From Planctomycetota bacterium (lineage in GTDB: Bacteria; Planctomycetota; Phycisphaerae; WQYP01): 38,687 nt of DNA. The stretch spans positions 1 to 38,687 of the forward strand of contig JAJZJL010000031.1 in the NCBI GenBank assembly GCA_021810145.1, read 5' to 3'. The translations under genes and the position numbers were made by a program. Numbering within the stretch: position 1 is the first letter of the stretch; every line of letters starts with the position of its first letter. A model generated the notes under the pieces. The model was not told where the DNA came from and did no database searches. It worked only from the letters and a program-made list of their open reading frames with translations. Positions 9,932 through 19,049 of the stretch are shown in pieces.

Positions 9932-10855
9932 ATGCACGACAAAAGCGACACACTTCACGCTTATTTTCCCGTCAATGAAGAGGCCATTGCCATCGGGCTT
10001 TACATCACCGGCGTCGGAACCGAGCACTTTGGGGTCAATCAACCCTATCCAAATCCATCGCACCCGGATATGTATGAATTCTCATGGAATATCGGACGCG
10101 TGCTGCCGGAATACCAACTGGTTTACATTGACAAGGGTGAAGGGGAATTTGAATCCGCCAGTGCGGGAAAACACAAGATTCACGCGGGTATGGTCATGAT
10201 GCTCATGCCCGACGAATGGCATCGTTACCGCCCCAACCCGAAGACCGGCTGGCTGGAATATTGGGTCTCATTCAACGGGCATCTGCCGCACCTTTGGCAG
10301 CAGAACGGCGTTGTTGTCCCAGCCCACCCGGTGCGATCGGTTATTCAACGCGATGCTTTGGCCAACGCCTTTCACAAAATCATCCAAATCGCCAGGGAAT
10401 GCCCCAAAGAAGAATTGACGGCCTCGTTTGAAGGTTTGGCCCTGCTGGCGACAATGTTTACAGCCATTACACCGCGCGCTGATGTCACGGCAACCGGCAA
10501 CGCGTCGAACCGATGGCAATTGGATGATGCGCTGGCGGGTGAGGCCCTGGACTTGATATGGAACTACAGCCACAGGAGCCTATCGGTCGGCGGTATCGCA
10601 AAAAGCCTGGGTGTGACACGACGAACATTGGAACGACGATTCCGATCCGCCCGTAAAAGAACCGTGATTGAGGAACTGACCGCATGCCGACTCTCCCGGG
10701 CGCAGCGGCTGCTTCGTGAGACTCATTTGTCCGTCAAACAAATCGCATCTCTGACCGGCTTTTCCAGTCCCGATTATTTGGCAACGGTCTTTCGCAAAAA
10801 GTTGAACATGCCGCCCCGCGGCTATCGACACAGACAGCGGAAACAGGCCTCCTGA
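9932..10855 (+). CDS. AraC-family transcriptional regulator (cupin-like sensor + AraC HTH)
   Basis: ORF 9776..10855; likely start MHDKSDTLHAYFPVNEEAIAIG at 9932. C-terminal LSVGGIAKSLGVTRRTLERRFRSARKRTVIEELTACRLSRAQRLLRETHLSVKQIASLTGFSSPDYLATVFRKKLNMPPRGYR is a double AraC HTH. Confidence 0.92.
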   Translation: MHDKSDTLHAYFPVNEEAIAIGLYITGVGTEHFGVNQPYPNPSHPDMYEFSWNIGRVLPEYQLVYIDKGEGEFESASAGKHKIHAGMVMMLMPDEWHRYRPNPKTGWLEYWVSFNGHLPHLWQQNGVVVPAHPVRSVIQRDALANAFHKIIQIARECPKEELTASFEGLALLATMFTAITPRADVTATGNASNRWQLDDALAGEALDLIWNYSHRSLSVGGIAKSLGVTRRTLERRFRSARKRTVIEELTACRLSRAQRLLRETHLSVKQIASLTGFSSPDYLATVFRKKLNMPPRGYRHRQRKQAS

Positions 10856-10970
10856 CTTTTTTTCAACAGCTCACACAACTCCATGCGACGTATCAACACG
10901 GCGGCCCAGGGGTGCCTGCCCTTATTTTCTGTCGCCATGCCGGTGTTGGTATTGGTGGCGGTGTAAACAC

Positions 10971-11338
10971 TTATGGCACAAAACCAACGGAACGAATTTT
11001 AACCCGTGCTCCGCGCTGGCCGGTGAGAACCGGATCAATCCGCAGTTGCGCAATGGAGCCATGATAGAATTTGTTGCCCGAGAGTCGAATGGCGTAAAGA
11101 TAGTATCTCCCGTCCCCTTTTACGGGAAACTCCACCCGCGATTCCGGCGAAAAGCCGGTTTCCTTAAACCCCCGCCAATAAGGAAGTTCCCGCAAACGCA
11201 CCAATGGTTACCTGGCAAGCCGTGATCGATGCGAGCAGGAATAGTCCATTGGACCGATGCGCCAATCTGCGGACCACACGGAGTATTCCATTGCTGCGGA
11301 TTGTCACAATCCGGCATTATTGATATTGCCCGGCGCAT
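10971..11338 (-). pseudogene. Degraded fragment of a secreted/carbohydrate-binding-type protein C-terminus, in two frames
   Basis: Overlapping minus ORFs 11120..11338 (NPQQWNTPCGPQIGASVQWTIPARIDHGLPGNHW) and 10971..11204 (WRGFKETGFSPESRVEFPVKGDGRYYLYAIRLSGNKFYHGSIAQLRIDPVLTGQRGARVKIRSVGFVP) look like consecutive pieces of one protein. Confidence 0.4.
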
Positions 11339-11356
11339 TGTTATCGGAGCATGGTA

Positions 11357-12763
11357 TCAGATAAATTCCATGCGCATAACCCGGGCAAAGCGTTTGAGCA
11401 AGCCCAGATGATGTCCCTCAAAAACAACCACATGATGCGGCATACCGTGGTGGCACAGGTCATCGAACCACTGGCGCGGATCCTGGCTCTGCAACTGAAC
11501 CAGGCCGTTGGTACCCATGAGATGGCGCCGGGGTTGAATCGTCCGGCCCTCCCGCGCAGAGAGGTAATATTTCCCGTCACAACGCCAGAATCGCAGGACT
11601 GTAACCGGCATTCTGGCGCGAAGTGTGGCTTCAATAATCGCCGGCTTCTTGATATTAAAATGCCGCGCAATGACCGGTGCTCCCGGTTCGCCGGCCCTTG
11701 CGCACAGCGACATGGGTGCCGCCCCGCCGTGCCACACCGTAATTGTTTCCGCATCGTGCTCAAGCCAATCGGTTAAATAGCACCGTCCCATGCCCAGTGA
11801 TTCTCCTATCCAGGCGGTCATGGCACCGTCGGCATCGCCTTCGCAGGCCACCGCACGACCTTCATCCGTGAGCCGGGCGATGCCCAGATACGGCCACTGA
11901 CCAAAATTATTGGGTATTTCGGGCCATTCCCGAATGGTCATGGCATCCAGTGACTCATGGTTCATGAACCAGCGCATCGCCAGATAGAGCCGCGAGGCCA
12001 TCGGCAGGTCTTCGTCACTGGTGTCCTTATGTTTCAAATCCATATTTTTAACCGCTTCGACATCCGCAGCCACTTCGGCGTCTTTGAATCCCAGCACCAC
12101 ATCCGCAAACTCCATGAGACTGAAAGTCTGCATTTGCACCCCCAGACCGTGGTGAACCGAAAAAGGATCCGCGCCCATAGCAAAGTAGCCCGGAGCCTGA
12201 CCACCGATCACTCCCAGGCGGGCCGTTCGAAGCCGCCGAACCGTTGCAGCCAGACGCACAGCGCCGGTCAAGCTCTGTTGCGTTGCCGGCGATTGCGGGT
12301 CACCATAAACCATTTCGTAGCTGTGGCCCATTTGACGGAAGGTCGATGCCCAGCAATGCACACCAACGAGAGAGCAGGAACTGATCATATCCCCCTGCGG
12401 ATTTTCAGGTGTGGCCCAAAGCACCGGCGGATCCGGCCAGAACTGCGCCACAGTGGGGGCAAGCCGTCCATCAGCCATCGTGGTCTGCAATAACAAGAGA
12501 ACTTCCACCTCACGGGCTTTACACGCGGCCACCGCCTGTTGCAGGGATTTGTCATCAACGGCCTTGTGGGGCGGCTCAAAGATGGTCATATCGGTTCCGG
12601 TCAGCGAGGCACGCACTTTTTTCTCCATCTGTGCACCCCAGGACATATCGAACCCGGGGCGTTTTCGACCGAGAAAAATAAGTCCCACTGATACGGGCCC
12701 ATTACGCAGCACCCTTGCGTCTAACTTCGGCGCAGGAAGAGTTTCCACCTGATTGCTGATCAT
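11357..12763 (-). CDS. L-fucose/L-arabinose isomerase-family protein (possible sulfosugar isomerase)
   Basis: RLGVIGGQAPGYFAMGADPF, IREWPEIPNNFGQWPYLGIARLTDEGRAVACEGDADGAMTAWIGESLG resemble the FucI/AraA fold. ATGA overlap with the upstream aldehyde dehydrogenase. Confidence 0.75.
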   Translation of the reverse strand: MISNQVETLPAPKLDARVLRNGPVSVGLIFLGRKRPGFDMSWGAQMEKKVRASLTGTDMTIFEPPHKAVDDKSLQQAVAACKAREVEVLLLLQTTMADGRLAPTVAQFWPDPPVLWATPENPQGDMISSCSLVGVHCWASTFRQMGHSYEMVYGDPQSPATQQSLTGAVRLAATVRRLRTARLGVIGGQAPGYFAMGADPFSVHHGLGVQMQTFSLMEFADVVLGFKDAEVAADVEAVKNMDLKHKDTSDEDLPMASRLYLAMRWFMNHESLDAMTIREWPEIPNNFGQWPYLGIARLTDEGRAVACEGDADGAMTAWIGESLGMGRCYLTDWLEHDAETITVWHGGAAPMSLCARAGEPGAPVIARHFNIKKPAIIEATLRARMPVTVLRFWRCDGKYYLSAREGRTIQPRRHLMGTNGLVQLQSQDPRQWFDDLCHHGMPHHVVVFEGHHLGLLKRFARVMRMEFI

Positions 12764-14187
12764 ACATGCACTCCTAATGAAATATGTTTCGTTTCCATAA
12801 AGCCGTCCAAACCCTCCATACCCAATTCACGTCCCCATCCGCTTTCCTTCACACCCCCGAACGGACATTGACTCGTTGATGGAACTGCATCATTAATGCC
12901 GACCGTGCCGGCTTCCAATGATTCCATCAGCCGCATAGTTCGATCCAGGTCTCGTGTAAACGCATAGGCCGCCAAGCCATACGGTGATGCGTTGGCCCGT
13001 TCGATCGCCTCAGATTCGGTATTAAATGAGCACACCGGGGCCACCGGCGCAAACGTTTCCTCGGACATGCACAATGCCTGATCCGGGACATCCGCGAGAA
13101 TCGTGGGTTCAAGAAAGCTGCCCTTGCGGTCAAGCCGCTTGCCGCCGCATAGCAATCTGGCACCCCGGCGAACCGCTTCGTCAATATGCTCAAGCGCCTT
13201 GGTTAAAGCGTGGTTATTAATTAACGGGCCGATCTGCACACCATCCTGCAGTCCATCGCCGACCTGCATGGCTTGTGCTTTTTTCGTGAATTGCTCGAGG
13301 AACGCATTGTAAACGGGCTTGTGCACATATATCCGGTTGGAGGCAATGCAAGATTGCCCGGTATTACGAAATTTCGTAACGATGGCACCTTCCACCGCCG
13401 CGTCCAAGTCCGCATCCTCAAAGATCAATAGCGGCGCATGGCCTCCGAGTTCCAGCGACAGTGGTTTTACGTGCGCCGCCGCTCCGTGGACTAGCGCCCT
13501 TCCCACCTCGGTCGAGCCGGTAAATGTGATTTTGCGGCAAAGAGGATTGGTTAAAAATTCCTGGGCGATATCCGCCGATGGTCCCAACACCAACTGAAAA
13601 ACCCCCGGCGGCAGTTTTGCGGCATGCACACATTCGGCTAAAGCCAGCGCGCAAAGCGGCGTGGCGCTGGCCGGTTTCAGTATAACCGTACAACCGGCGG
13701 CCAGAGCGGGCGCCACTTTGCGCAGGGCCAGAACCAGCGGAAAATTCCATGGGCTGATTGCGGCCACAACGCCTACCGGCGTTTTGAGCACCAGATGCCG
13801 CTTGCCGCGAACCTGATGCGGAATGGTTCGACCATATACGCGTCGGGCCTCCTGGGCAAACCATCGCAGGTGGTCAACGGACATGGCGACTTCCCCCCGG
13901 CTTTGTGCCAGAGGCTTGCCATTCTCCATGGTTATCGTCCGGGCGATATAATCACCCCGGCGGTCCAGTTCGTCGGCAATTTTTTCCAGGTATTCGCCGC
14001 GCTGTTTTCCGGGGATTTCGCGCCACTGCTGAAACGCCCGATGCGCAGCGGCAACGGCCTGTCCGACAGCGGCACGATCTATTGTGCAGACCTCGCTGAA
14101 GATCTCATCAAGAGCCGGATTCACAACGCCGATTTTCGTCTGCGTGTGCACCCATTGGCCATCGAGATAAAGTGGAAGAGCCTTCAT
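12760..14187 (-). CDS. NAD(P)-dependent aldehyde dehydrogenase (GabD-like; candidate sulfolactaldehyde dehydrogenase)
   Basis: VAAISPWNFPLVLALRKVAPALAAGCTVILKPASATPL, ITFTGSTEVGRAL, LELGGHAPLLIF, NTGQSCIASNRIYVH (catalytic Cys), EETFAPVAPV. ATGA overlaps on both sides. Confidence 0.92.
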   Translation of the reverse strand: MKALPLYLDGQWVHTQTKIGVVNPALDEIFSEVCTIDRAAVGQAVAAAHRAFQQWREIPGKQRGEYLEKIADELDRRGDYIARTITMENGKPLAQSRGEVAMSVDHLRWFAQEARRVYGRTIPHQVRGKRHLVLKTPVGVVAAISPWNFPLVLALRKVAPALAAGCTVILKPASATPLCALALAECVHAAKLPPGVFQLVLGPSADIAQEFLTNPLCRKITFTGSTEVGRALVHGAAAHVKPLSLELGGHAPLLIFEDADLDAAVEGAIVTKFRNTGQSCIASNRIYVHKPVYNAFLEQFTKKAQAMQVGDGLQDGVQIGPLINNHALTKALEHIDEAVRRGARLLCGGKRLDRKGSFLEPTILADVPDQALCMSEETFAPVAPVCSFNTESEAIERANASPYGLAAYAFTRDLDRTMRLMESLEAGTVGINDAVPSTSQCPFGGVKESGWGRELGMEGLDGFMETKHISLGVHV

Positions 14188-14705
14188 GAGCCTGGCACCT
14201 TTTTCCAGTCGTTGGGAAACATTTCAATGCCCGTATCGGTTAAGAGGTGCCGGTACAACTGCCGCAGTACGTCAAACCGCATGGTGCATATCTCCGCGCC
14301 CGCAAGTGCCGCTTCCAGTACATGTATCGGACGGCGCACGGCCGCCACGATAATCTCGGTCTGGAACCGATAATTACGGCAATTTGTTCTGATCTGCCGG
14401 ACCAGATCCGCTGCCAATTGAACGGTTTGTTCTCTAAACCGAGGTGACCGTACCACGGCAACGCCCTTTCCGGCTCCGCGTCCGGACAACTCCAGAGCCA
14501 TACCGTGGTGCAAACGCGTTGGCAGCACCGAATCGGGGCGCAGATATGCGACGTCCGAGGCCATGTGCATTGCCATAGTCCACGTCCGCAATACCACCGG
14601 ATCACCAACGCCCGGTAAACCGGCGACGTCCGGGAATTTTCCGTTTAACTGCGTACCGATAACCGGTGCCGGCACCATCTTTTTTTGCCTCAGCACAATC
14701 CGCAT
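14184..14705 (-). CDS. Short transaldolase-like protein: C-terminal transaldolase/FSA segment fused to an unrecognised N-terminal half
   Basis: ORF 14184..14723; possible start MRIVLRQKKM at 14705. C-terminal LAADLVRQIRTNCRNYRFQTEIIVAAVRRPIHVLEAALAGAEICTMRFDVLRQLYRHLLTDTGIEMFPNDWKKV resembles TalC/FSA-type C-termini. Residues 1-100 do not resemble the transaldolase barrel. Confidence 0.6.
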   Translation of the reverse strand: MRIVLRQKKMVPAPVIGTQLNGKFPDVAGLPGVGDPVVLRTWTMAMHMASDVAYLRPDSVLPTRLHHGMALELSGRGAGKGVAVVRSPRFREQTVQLAADLVRQIRTNCRNYRFQTEIIVAAVRRPIHVLEAALAGAEICTMRFDVLRQLYRHLLTDTGIEMFPNDWKKVPGS

Positions 14706-14715
14706 ATGTATGATC

Positions 14716-15879
14716 CTATGCACTGCGATACAGCTTGGTCAGAACAAATTCACGGTGTCCCAGCACCTCCGCGGCAGTCAGGCGGCCGTTGCACGTGCGC
14801 AACATGATTTCCAGCAACCTGTCCCCGGCCTGATCGACCGACATTTCTCCGCGGAGTATGGCGGATACATCAAGATCAATGTGTTCGCTCATGGTTGAAC
14901 AGGTCACGGGATTGGCTGAAAGCTTGATAACCGGTTCAATCGGATTACCGATGACATTTCCCTGTCCCGTGGGAAACAGATGCACCACCGCTCCCGAGGC
15001 CGCCCACAGTGTTACCGCTTCCGCAGCGGCGGATGACGTGTCCATGAACCACAAGCCTTTGCCGCCGGGGGCTTGTGCAGGTTTTAGAACACCGACAAAC
15101 CTGGTTTTTTTACCCAGTTTTTCAATATTGCCCAGCGCCTTTTCTTCAATGGTCGTAAGCCCCCCGCGAATGTTTCCCTTGGTCGGCTGGGATTCCGACA
15201 GATCGTCGGTTTTTTCTTTGAAAATCATTTCGCTGTAACTGGCCCAAACCTTCATGAAGGCTTCGGCAACTTCAGCAGTCGCGGCTTTGGATTTTACAAT
15301 ATGCTCGCCACCGGTGAGTTCGGAGGTTTCACCAAATGATGCCGTCGCACCCTGCGCCACGGTTTTATCAATAACATTACCCACCGCCGGGCAGGATCCC
15401 AGACCGGTAGTGGTATCGGACTCACCGCACTTTACCGAAATGTACAGTTCATCGATCCGGCAGTGTTCGCGTTTCAGTTCGCTGGCCCAGTGAACGTATT
15501 GCTTCGCCTGGACCGATGCGGCCGCGATGGTCTGGATATCGCCGTGACGTTCAATTGAAAAGCCCGCCACGGGCTTGCCGGTTCTGGCGATGCCATCGAC
15601 AATACGCTGCGTCCAGCCCGGTTCAATACCGATCACCACACATGCCGCGACATTGGGATTCGCGCCGGTTCCGATCATCGTGCGGAAAAACAATTCGAGA
15701 TCTTCGCCGAACTGCAGCCGCCCGTACGCGTGCGGCAGCGCCAGCGTTCCTTTGATATTATTCGCAACGGCCTCGCATGCCGCATTGGAAATGTCGTCCA
15801 CCGGCAGGATCACGACATGATTGCGGATGCCAACCCGGCCATTTTCGCGGCGATAACCACTGAATGAAGCGTCAACCAT
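14716..15879 (-). CDS. suyB: UxaA-family lyase large subunit, best match from memory (2R)-sulfolactate sulfo-lyase beta subunit
   Basis: Start [89 protein letters not shown]... at 15879; [56 protein letters not shown]. UxaA family is certain; the SuyB subtype is by remembered similarity. Confidence 0.78.
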   Translation of the reverse strand: MVDASFSGYRRENGRVGIRNHVVILPVDDISNAACEAVANNIKGTLALPHAYGRLQFGEDLELFFRTMIGTGANPNVAACVVIGIEPGWTQRIVDGIARTGKPVAGFSIERHGDIQTIAAASVQAKQYVHWASELKREHCRIDELYISVKCGESDTTTGLGSCPAVGNVIDKTVAQGATASFGETSELTGGEHIVKSKAATAEVAEAFMKVWASYSEMIFKEKTDDLSESQPTKGNIRGGLTTIEEKALGNIEKLGKKTRFVGVLKPAQAPGGKGLWFMDTSSAAAEAVTLWAASGAVVHLFPTGQGNVIGNPIEPVIKLSANPVTCSTMSEHIDLDVSAILRGEMSVDQAGDRLLEIMLRTCNGRLTAAEVLGHREFVLTKLYRSA

Positions 15880-15883
15880 TGTT

Positions 15884-16162
15884 TTACCACCTCTTGGTTT
15901 TGAGATTGTGAACATGAACATGCTCGCCGGTCTTGATCGGCGCAACAACTTTACCGATATCACAGCCGTATTTAATGATCGTGTCACCGGGTTGAAAATC
16001 GCGCAGCGCGATTTTGTGACCCAGTGGAATATCCATCCGTGCCTTGACGCGCGGCGCAGCCTGACCATGCAGTGCGGCCCCCTGCACCTCCTGTCCGGCC
16101 TTGATGTCAATAACCGCGACGCCGACGCCGTCTTGCGCATCGTGCAGCAGAAACGCCTTCAT
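15884..16162 (-). CDS. suyA: UxaA N-terminal SAF-domain small subunit, candidate sulfolactate sulfo-lyase alpha subunit
   Basis: [28 protein letters not shown]...[49 protein letters not shown]; start 16162 preceded by AAGGAG; ends 4 nt before the large subunit start. Confidence 0.78.
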   Translation of the reverse strand: MKAFLLHDAQDGVGVAVIDIKAGQEVQGAALHGQAAPRVKARMDIPLGHKIALRDFQPGDTIIKYGCDIGKVVAPIKTGEHVHVHNLKTKRW

Positions 16163-16579
16163 GTGTATCACTCCTTACCTGCCGGCTTTGTATGCATGCG
16201 TGACCGGGCGATCCGGCCGGACGCACAGTGTTCTTCCGCGGCCGATGCTCCAGCCGGGATGCATCTCAAAGCCTGTTAACTTCCAGTGTCAGTAAACATA
16301 CTTCCCCCACCCACAAAGGGAAGTTCCGAATTTAATCAATTACAGTGCTCATTTTCGTCAGGGCGATACCATTGCCATCCTGCCGGTTTTGGTCGGGAAG
16401 GCCAGGCACCGGCCCGCGCCGGCTGGTGGGCATTGATTATCGCACCTTACATGCCCCTCGCACGCGTGCATTGCCGCACGACGCAATCAACCATCCTTTC
16501 TCACCGCCTGAACCCGCGTGCAGCACGCAAGTCACTGGCTGAAAGACACTTTCCCATCATTGGGAAGTGAATACAAGTC

Positions 16580-16614
16580 CCACTTTTCATCAAGTGCTGT
16601 ACCACTTTTAATCA
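16580..16614 (-). promoter_or_regulatory. Tandem direct-repeat operator, copy A (upstream of suyAB-like operon)
   Basis: Plus strand CCACTTTTCATCA-agtgctgta-CCACTTTTAATCA, 22-bp period; 418 bp upstream of the ATG at 16162. No -10-like hexamer at the position seen in the other four copies. Confidence 0.7.
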
Positions 16615-16855
16615 TGCGTACATACGCCAGGCGTCAAGAAATCGTGGCTTGGGGCGGGGCACCAGGCGGCCGTCGGCAGGATGCCAGGTGCCACACGGTT
16701 CCAGCGCTACCGGGGGAAGAATACCGGTGCGAAGCTGTTGATGCGCTCCGCTTGGAATAATTATTGAGGGCGATGGGGATCCACGCCTGGCACGGCCATC
16801 AGCTCCGCACGGGATCGCGGCGGTCGCCAACGCTTCGCGCGGCTACGGGCAATTG

Positions 16856-17938
16856 TTACCACGCGAAGTAAAAACCCTTGCCGTAGGAAACTTTCTCCAT
16901 TGTGCGTACCCTGACCTGTGACATCGGCTGCCATACCACCGCGCCTTCGTTATACAGTTCGTGCACGCCATCCGGCAAATAGTTGTTATTGGATGTATCG
17001 ACGTGGTTGGATGCCGGTGTGTAAGCGGAACCTTGGCCGTTTGGGGCCTGTCCCCATGTCGCTGATTTACCCATGTACGGCGGTGCCTTGTCGGGCGAAA
17101 GCCCCAGTGGGCTTATAAGCGCGACATCGGAAGCGAGAAGCTCGCCGGGATTGGATTGCGGATTTTCCGCTGGCATGTGGCCTGTTTGGGTATTGTAGAA
17201 AGTCCAGGAGCGGTAGTTGGGCAACCTCGGATGGGGACCAGCCGCAAGCTCACGTACACGCATATCGTAGGCCTTACTGTAACCCGTTGGAAAGTTGGAG
17301 CCCGGGGGCGACCTGCCTGTTCCACGGTCCACCCAGTAGCAGTACCCGCTGTAAAAGTCCCAACGGTCAAGCAGGCCCGTGCCGGGATCGTAAAAGTTCG
17401 GCTTTATCTGGTTCGCCTGGCTGATCACGCCTGGCTGCGTGGAAAAGAGCAGCGAAATACCATTCGCACTGGGCGTAAGGATACCGGGTCGAACATCGAC
17501 CATCTGTTTATTGACCACACCAAAGCTTTCATTGTAAAGCAGGGAAAATCCCCATTGTGCAACAACGTTTCTCCTCGTACTGGTGCGGAATCCACCGAAG
17601 GGGAGCATATTATCGTTCGTCACGGGATAACCCCCGTACTCATTGAAATATTCCTGCATCGCGACGCCGATTTGCCGCAGGTTTGAAGCACAGCCGATTT
17701 GCAGCGCCAAATCCCGCGCCCGTACGATAGCCGGCAACAGCAACGCAATCAGCAGGCCAATAATGGCGGTAACGACCAGCAATTCTGTGACGGTAAACGC
17801 CGGCGGCCGCGGCGACCTCAGTGGCCAAGGAGCAACGATCAATGAACCGGATGGCAGCGCCAGTCTTAACATTGGATGAACGCCTATGTTACTAATCTGC
17901 GGCTCACCATCCAGATTCGCGCGATGTCCGATTTTCAT
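16856..17938 (-). CDS. Prepilin-type (DUF1559-like) pseudopilin, atypical cleavage site
   Basis: [126 protein letters not shown]. Confidence 0.88.
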   Translation of the reverse strand: MKIGHRANLDGEPQISNIGVHPMLRLALPSGSLIVAPWPLRSPRPPAFTVTELLVVTAIIGLLIALLLPAIVRARDLALQIGCASNLRQIGVAMQEYFNEYGGYPVTNDNMLPFGGFRTSTRRNVVAQWGFSLLYNESFGVVNKQMVDVRPGILTPSANGISLLFSTQPGVISQANQIKPNFYDPGTGLLDRWDFYSGYCYWVDRGTGRSPPGSNFPTGYSKAYDMRVRELAAGPHPRLPNYRSWTFYNTQTGHMPAENPQSNPGELLASDVALISPLGLSPDKAPPYMGKSATWGQAPNGQGSAYTPASNHVDTSNNNYLPDGVHELYNEGAVVWQPMSQVRVRTMEKVSYGKGFYFAW

Positions 17939-17988
17939 TGTTCGTTCCTCAATGCGAGCGGCTCATCAGGCCTATTTTTGCTCATTGC

Positions 17989-18650
17989 TCATTGCCCATT
18001 TGGCCATTGTACCGCGTCAGTACCACCTGCAGTTTCACGATGATACGCCGCTATGTTCATCCATTGTGGGTTCATAGCCGAACGGCCAGTGGCTACGCGA
18101 TGTACAATTCCATCACGCAATTCCACAACAATGGGCGTTGTGGCGAACCACTGGTGACCGGCGTCCAGCGTTGCGTGCAGGGGGAGGTCGGAATGAAAAA
18201 GCCCTCGCGTGGAAATACCGGCACCGGATGGCACACGGATGAACGCAACATGGGCACGTTTTCCAGGAAGCGTTTCCCGTTGTGCCAACTGCTCGTAAAC
18301 CGGGATCGTCTGCTGGCATTCACCACAACCGGCATGATACAACACGATGATCCAATTGCCGGTTGCAAATTGCTGGCCCAATGGCCTGTTGCCGCGCTGG
18401 CTCACAATATGCGCCAGCACCGGAAGCCGATGGCGCAGCCATTTGTGCGGTTCCAAGATCACCAACTTTCCGCTGTCAGCCGTCGCCAGTCCGTTGGCTG
18501 CAACCGCCAATTTGGGGCGCAACATCGCCGACGCGATCCCGGCGGCCAAGCCAATTCCCAACGCTGCCACAACGGGCCATTTTCGGCTTGCCCAACGGCT
18601 TGGAGCCACAGCAGATTTGCCGCAGGCTTGGCCAGAAAAACCAGTGCCAG
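17989..18650 (-). CDS. Thioredoxin-like domain, 3' part of a split MauE-thioredoxin gene
   Basis: Within ORF 17989..18825: KWPVVAALGIGLAAGIASAM (TM), LVILEPHKWLRHRLPVLAHI, FATGNWIIVLYHAGCGECQQTIPVYEQLA (CxxC). Frame differs from the upstream MauE part; 5' boundary approximate. Confidence 0.7.
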
Positions 18651-19049
18651 AACGGCTGCGACATCCAAAACCACCGTAAACCACGGGTTCACCTTCACCT
18701 GCCCAAAGCAGCCGCAATCGGTTTTGCCGGCAAGAGCTTCGTAGAACGTGTAACACGCAAACACACTGAAACAGCCAATGGCAACCCGCCGCGCGGCTTC
18801 TGGCAGCGCTCCGCTGATAAGCCACAGACCGAGGAATAATTCGCTTCCGATCGAGGCCAGATCAAACCATGGAACGCGTTGCCGGTCGGGATGGTGAATG
18901 AATTCTATAACTTTCAGCAGTGCGGCAATAGACAAGGTCACCCCGACGGCCGGCGGTATAATGGTTACCATGAGGCTTTTCCGGAAGTCATGGCGCACAA
19001 TGAACCATCCTGCGCCAATATCCATCGGGGCTTTTTCCATGTTGTTCAT
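18459..19049 (-). CDS. MauE/DoxX-family redox-associated membrane protein (5' part of split gene)
   Basis: LLKVIEFIHHPDRQRVPWFDLASIGSELFLGLWLISGALPEAARRVAIGCFSVFACYTFYEALAGKTDCGCFGQVKVNPWFTVVLDVAAVLALVFLAKP. ATGA overlap with the DUF1573 gene stop. C-terminal about 45 aa are likely out of frame. Confidence 0.78.
   Translation of the reverse strand: MNNMEKAPMDIGAGWFIVRHDFRKSLMVTIIPPAVGVTLSIAALLKVIEFIHHPDRQRVPWFDLASIGSELFLGLWLISGALPEAARRVAIGCFSVFACYTFYEALAGKTDCGCFGQVKVNPWFTVVLDVAAVLALVFLAKPAANLLWLQAVGQAENGPLWQRWELAWPPGSRRRCCAPNWRLQPTDWRRLTAESW

Noticed and set aside
14716-16140. 474-aa extended start for the SuyB-like protein
   Set aside because: Extension overlaps the SAF subunit in another frame. 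Family similarity begins at [17 protein letters not shown] (15879).
16612-16830. 72-aa minus ORF between pseudopilin and operator copy A
   Set aside because: No domain recognised, Pro/Arg-rich, no good RBS. Kept as non-coding by default.
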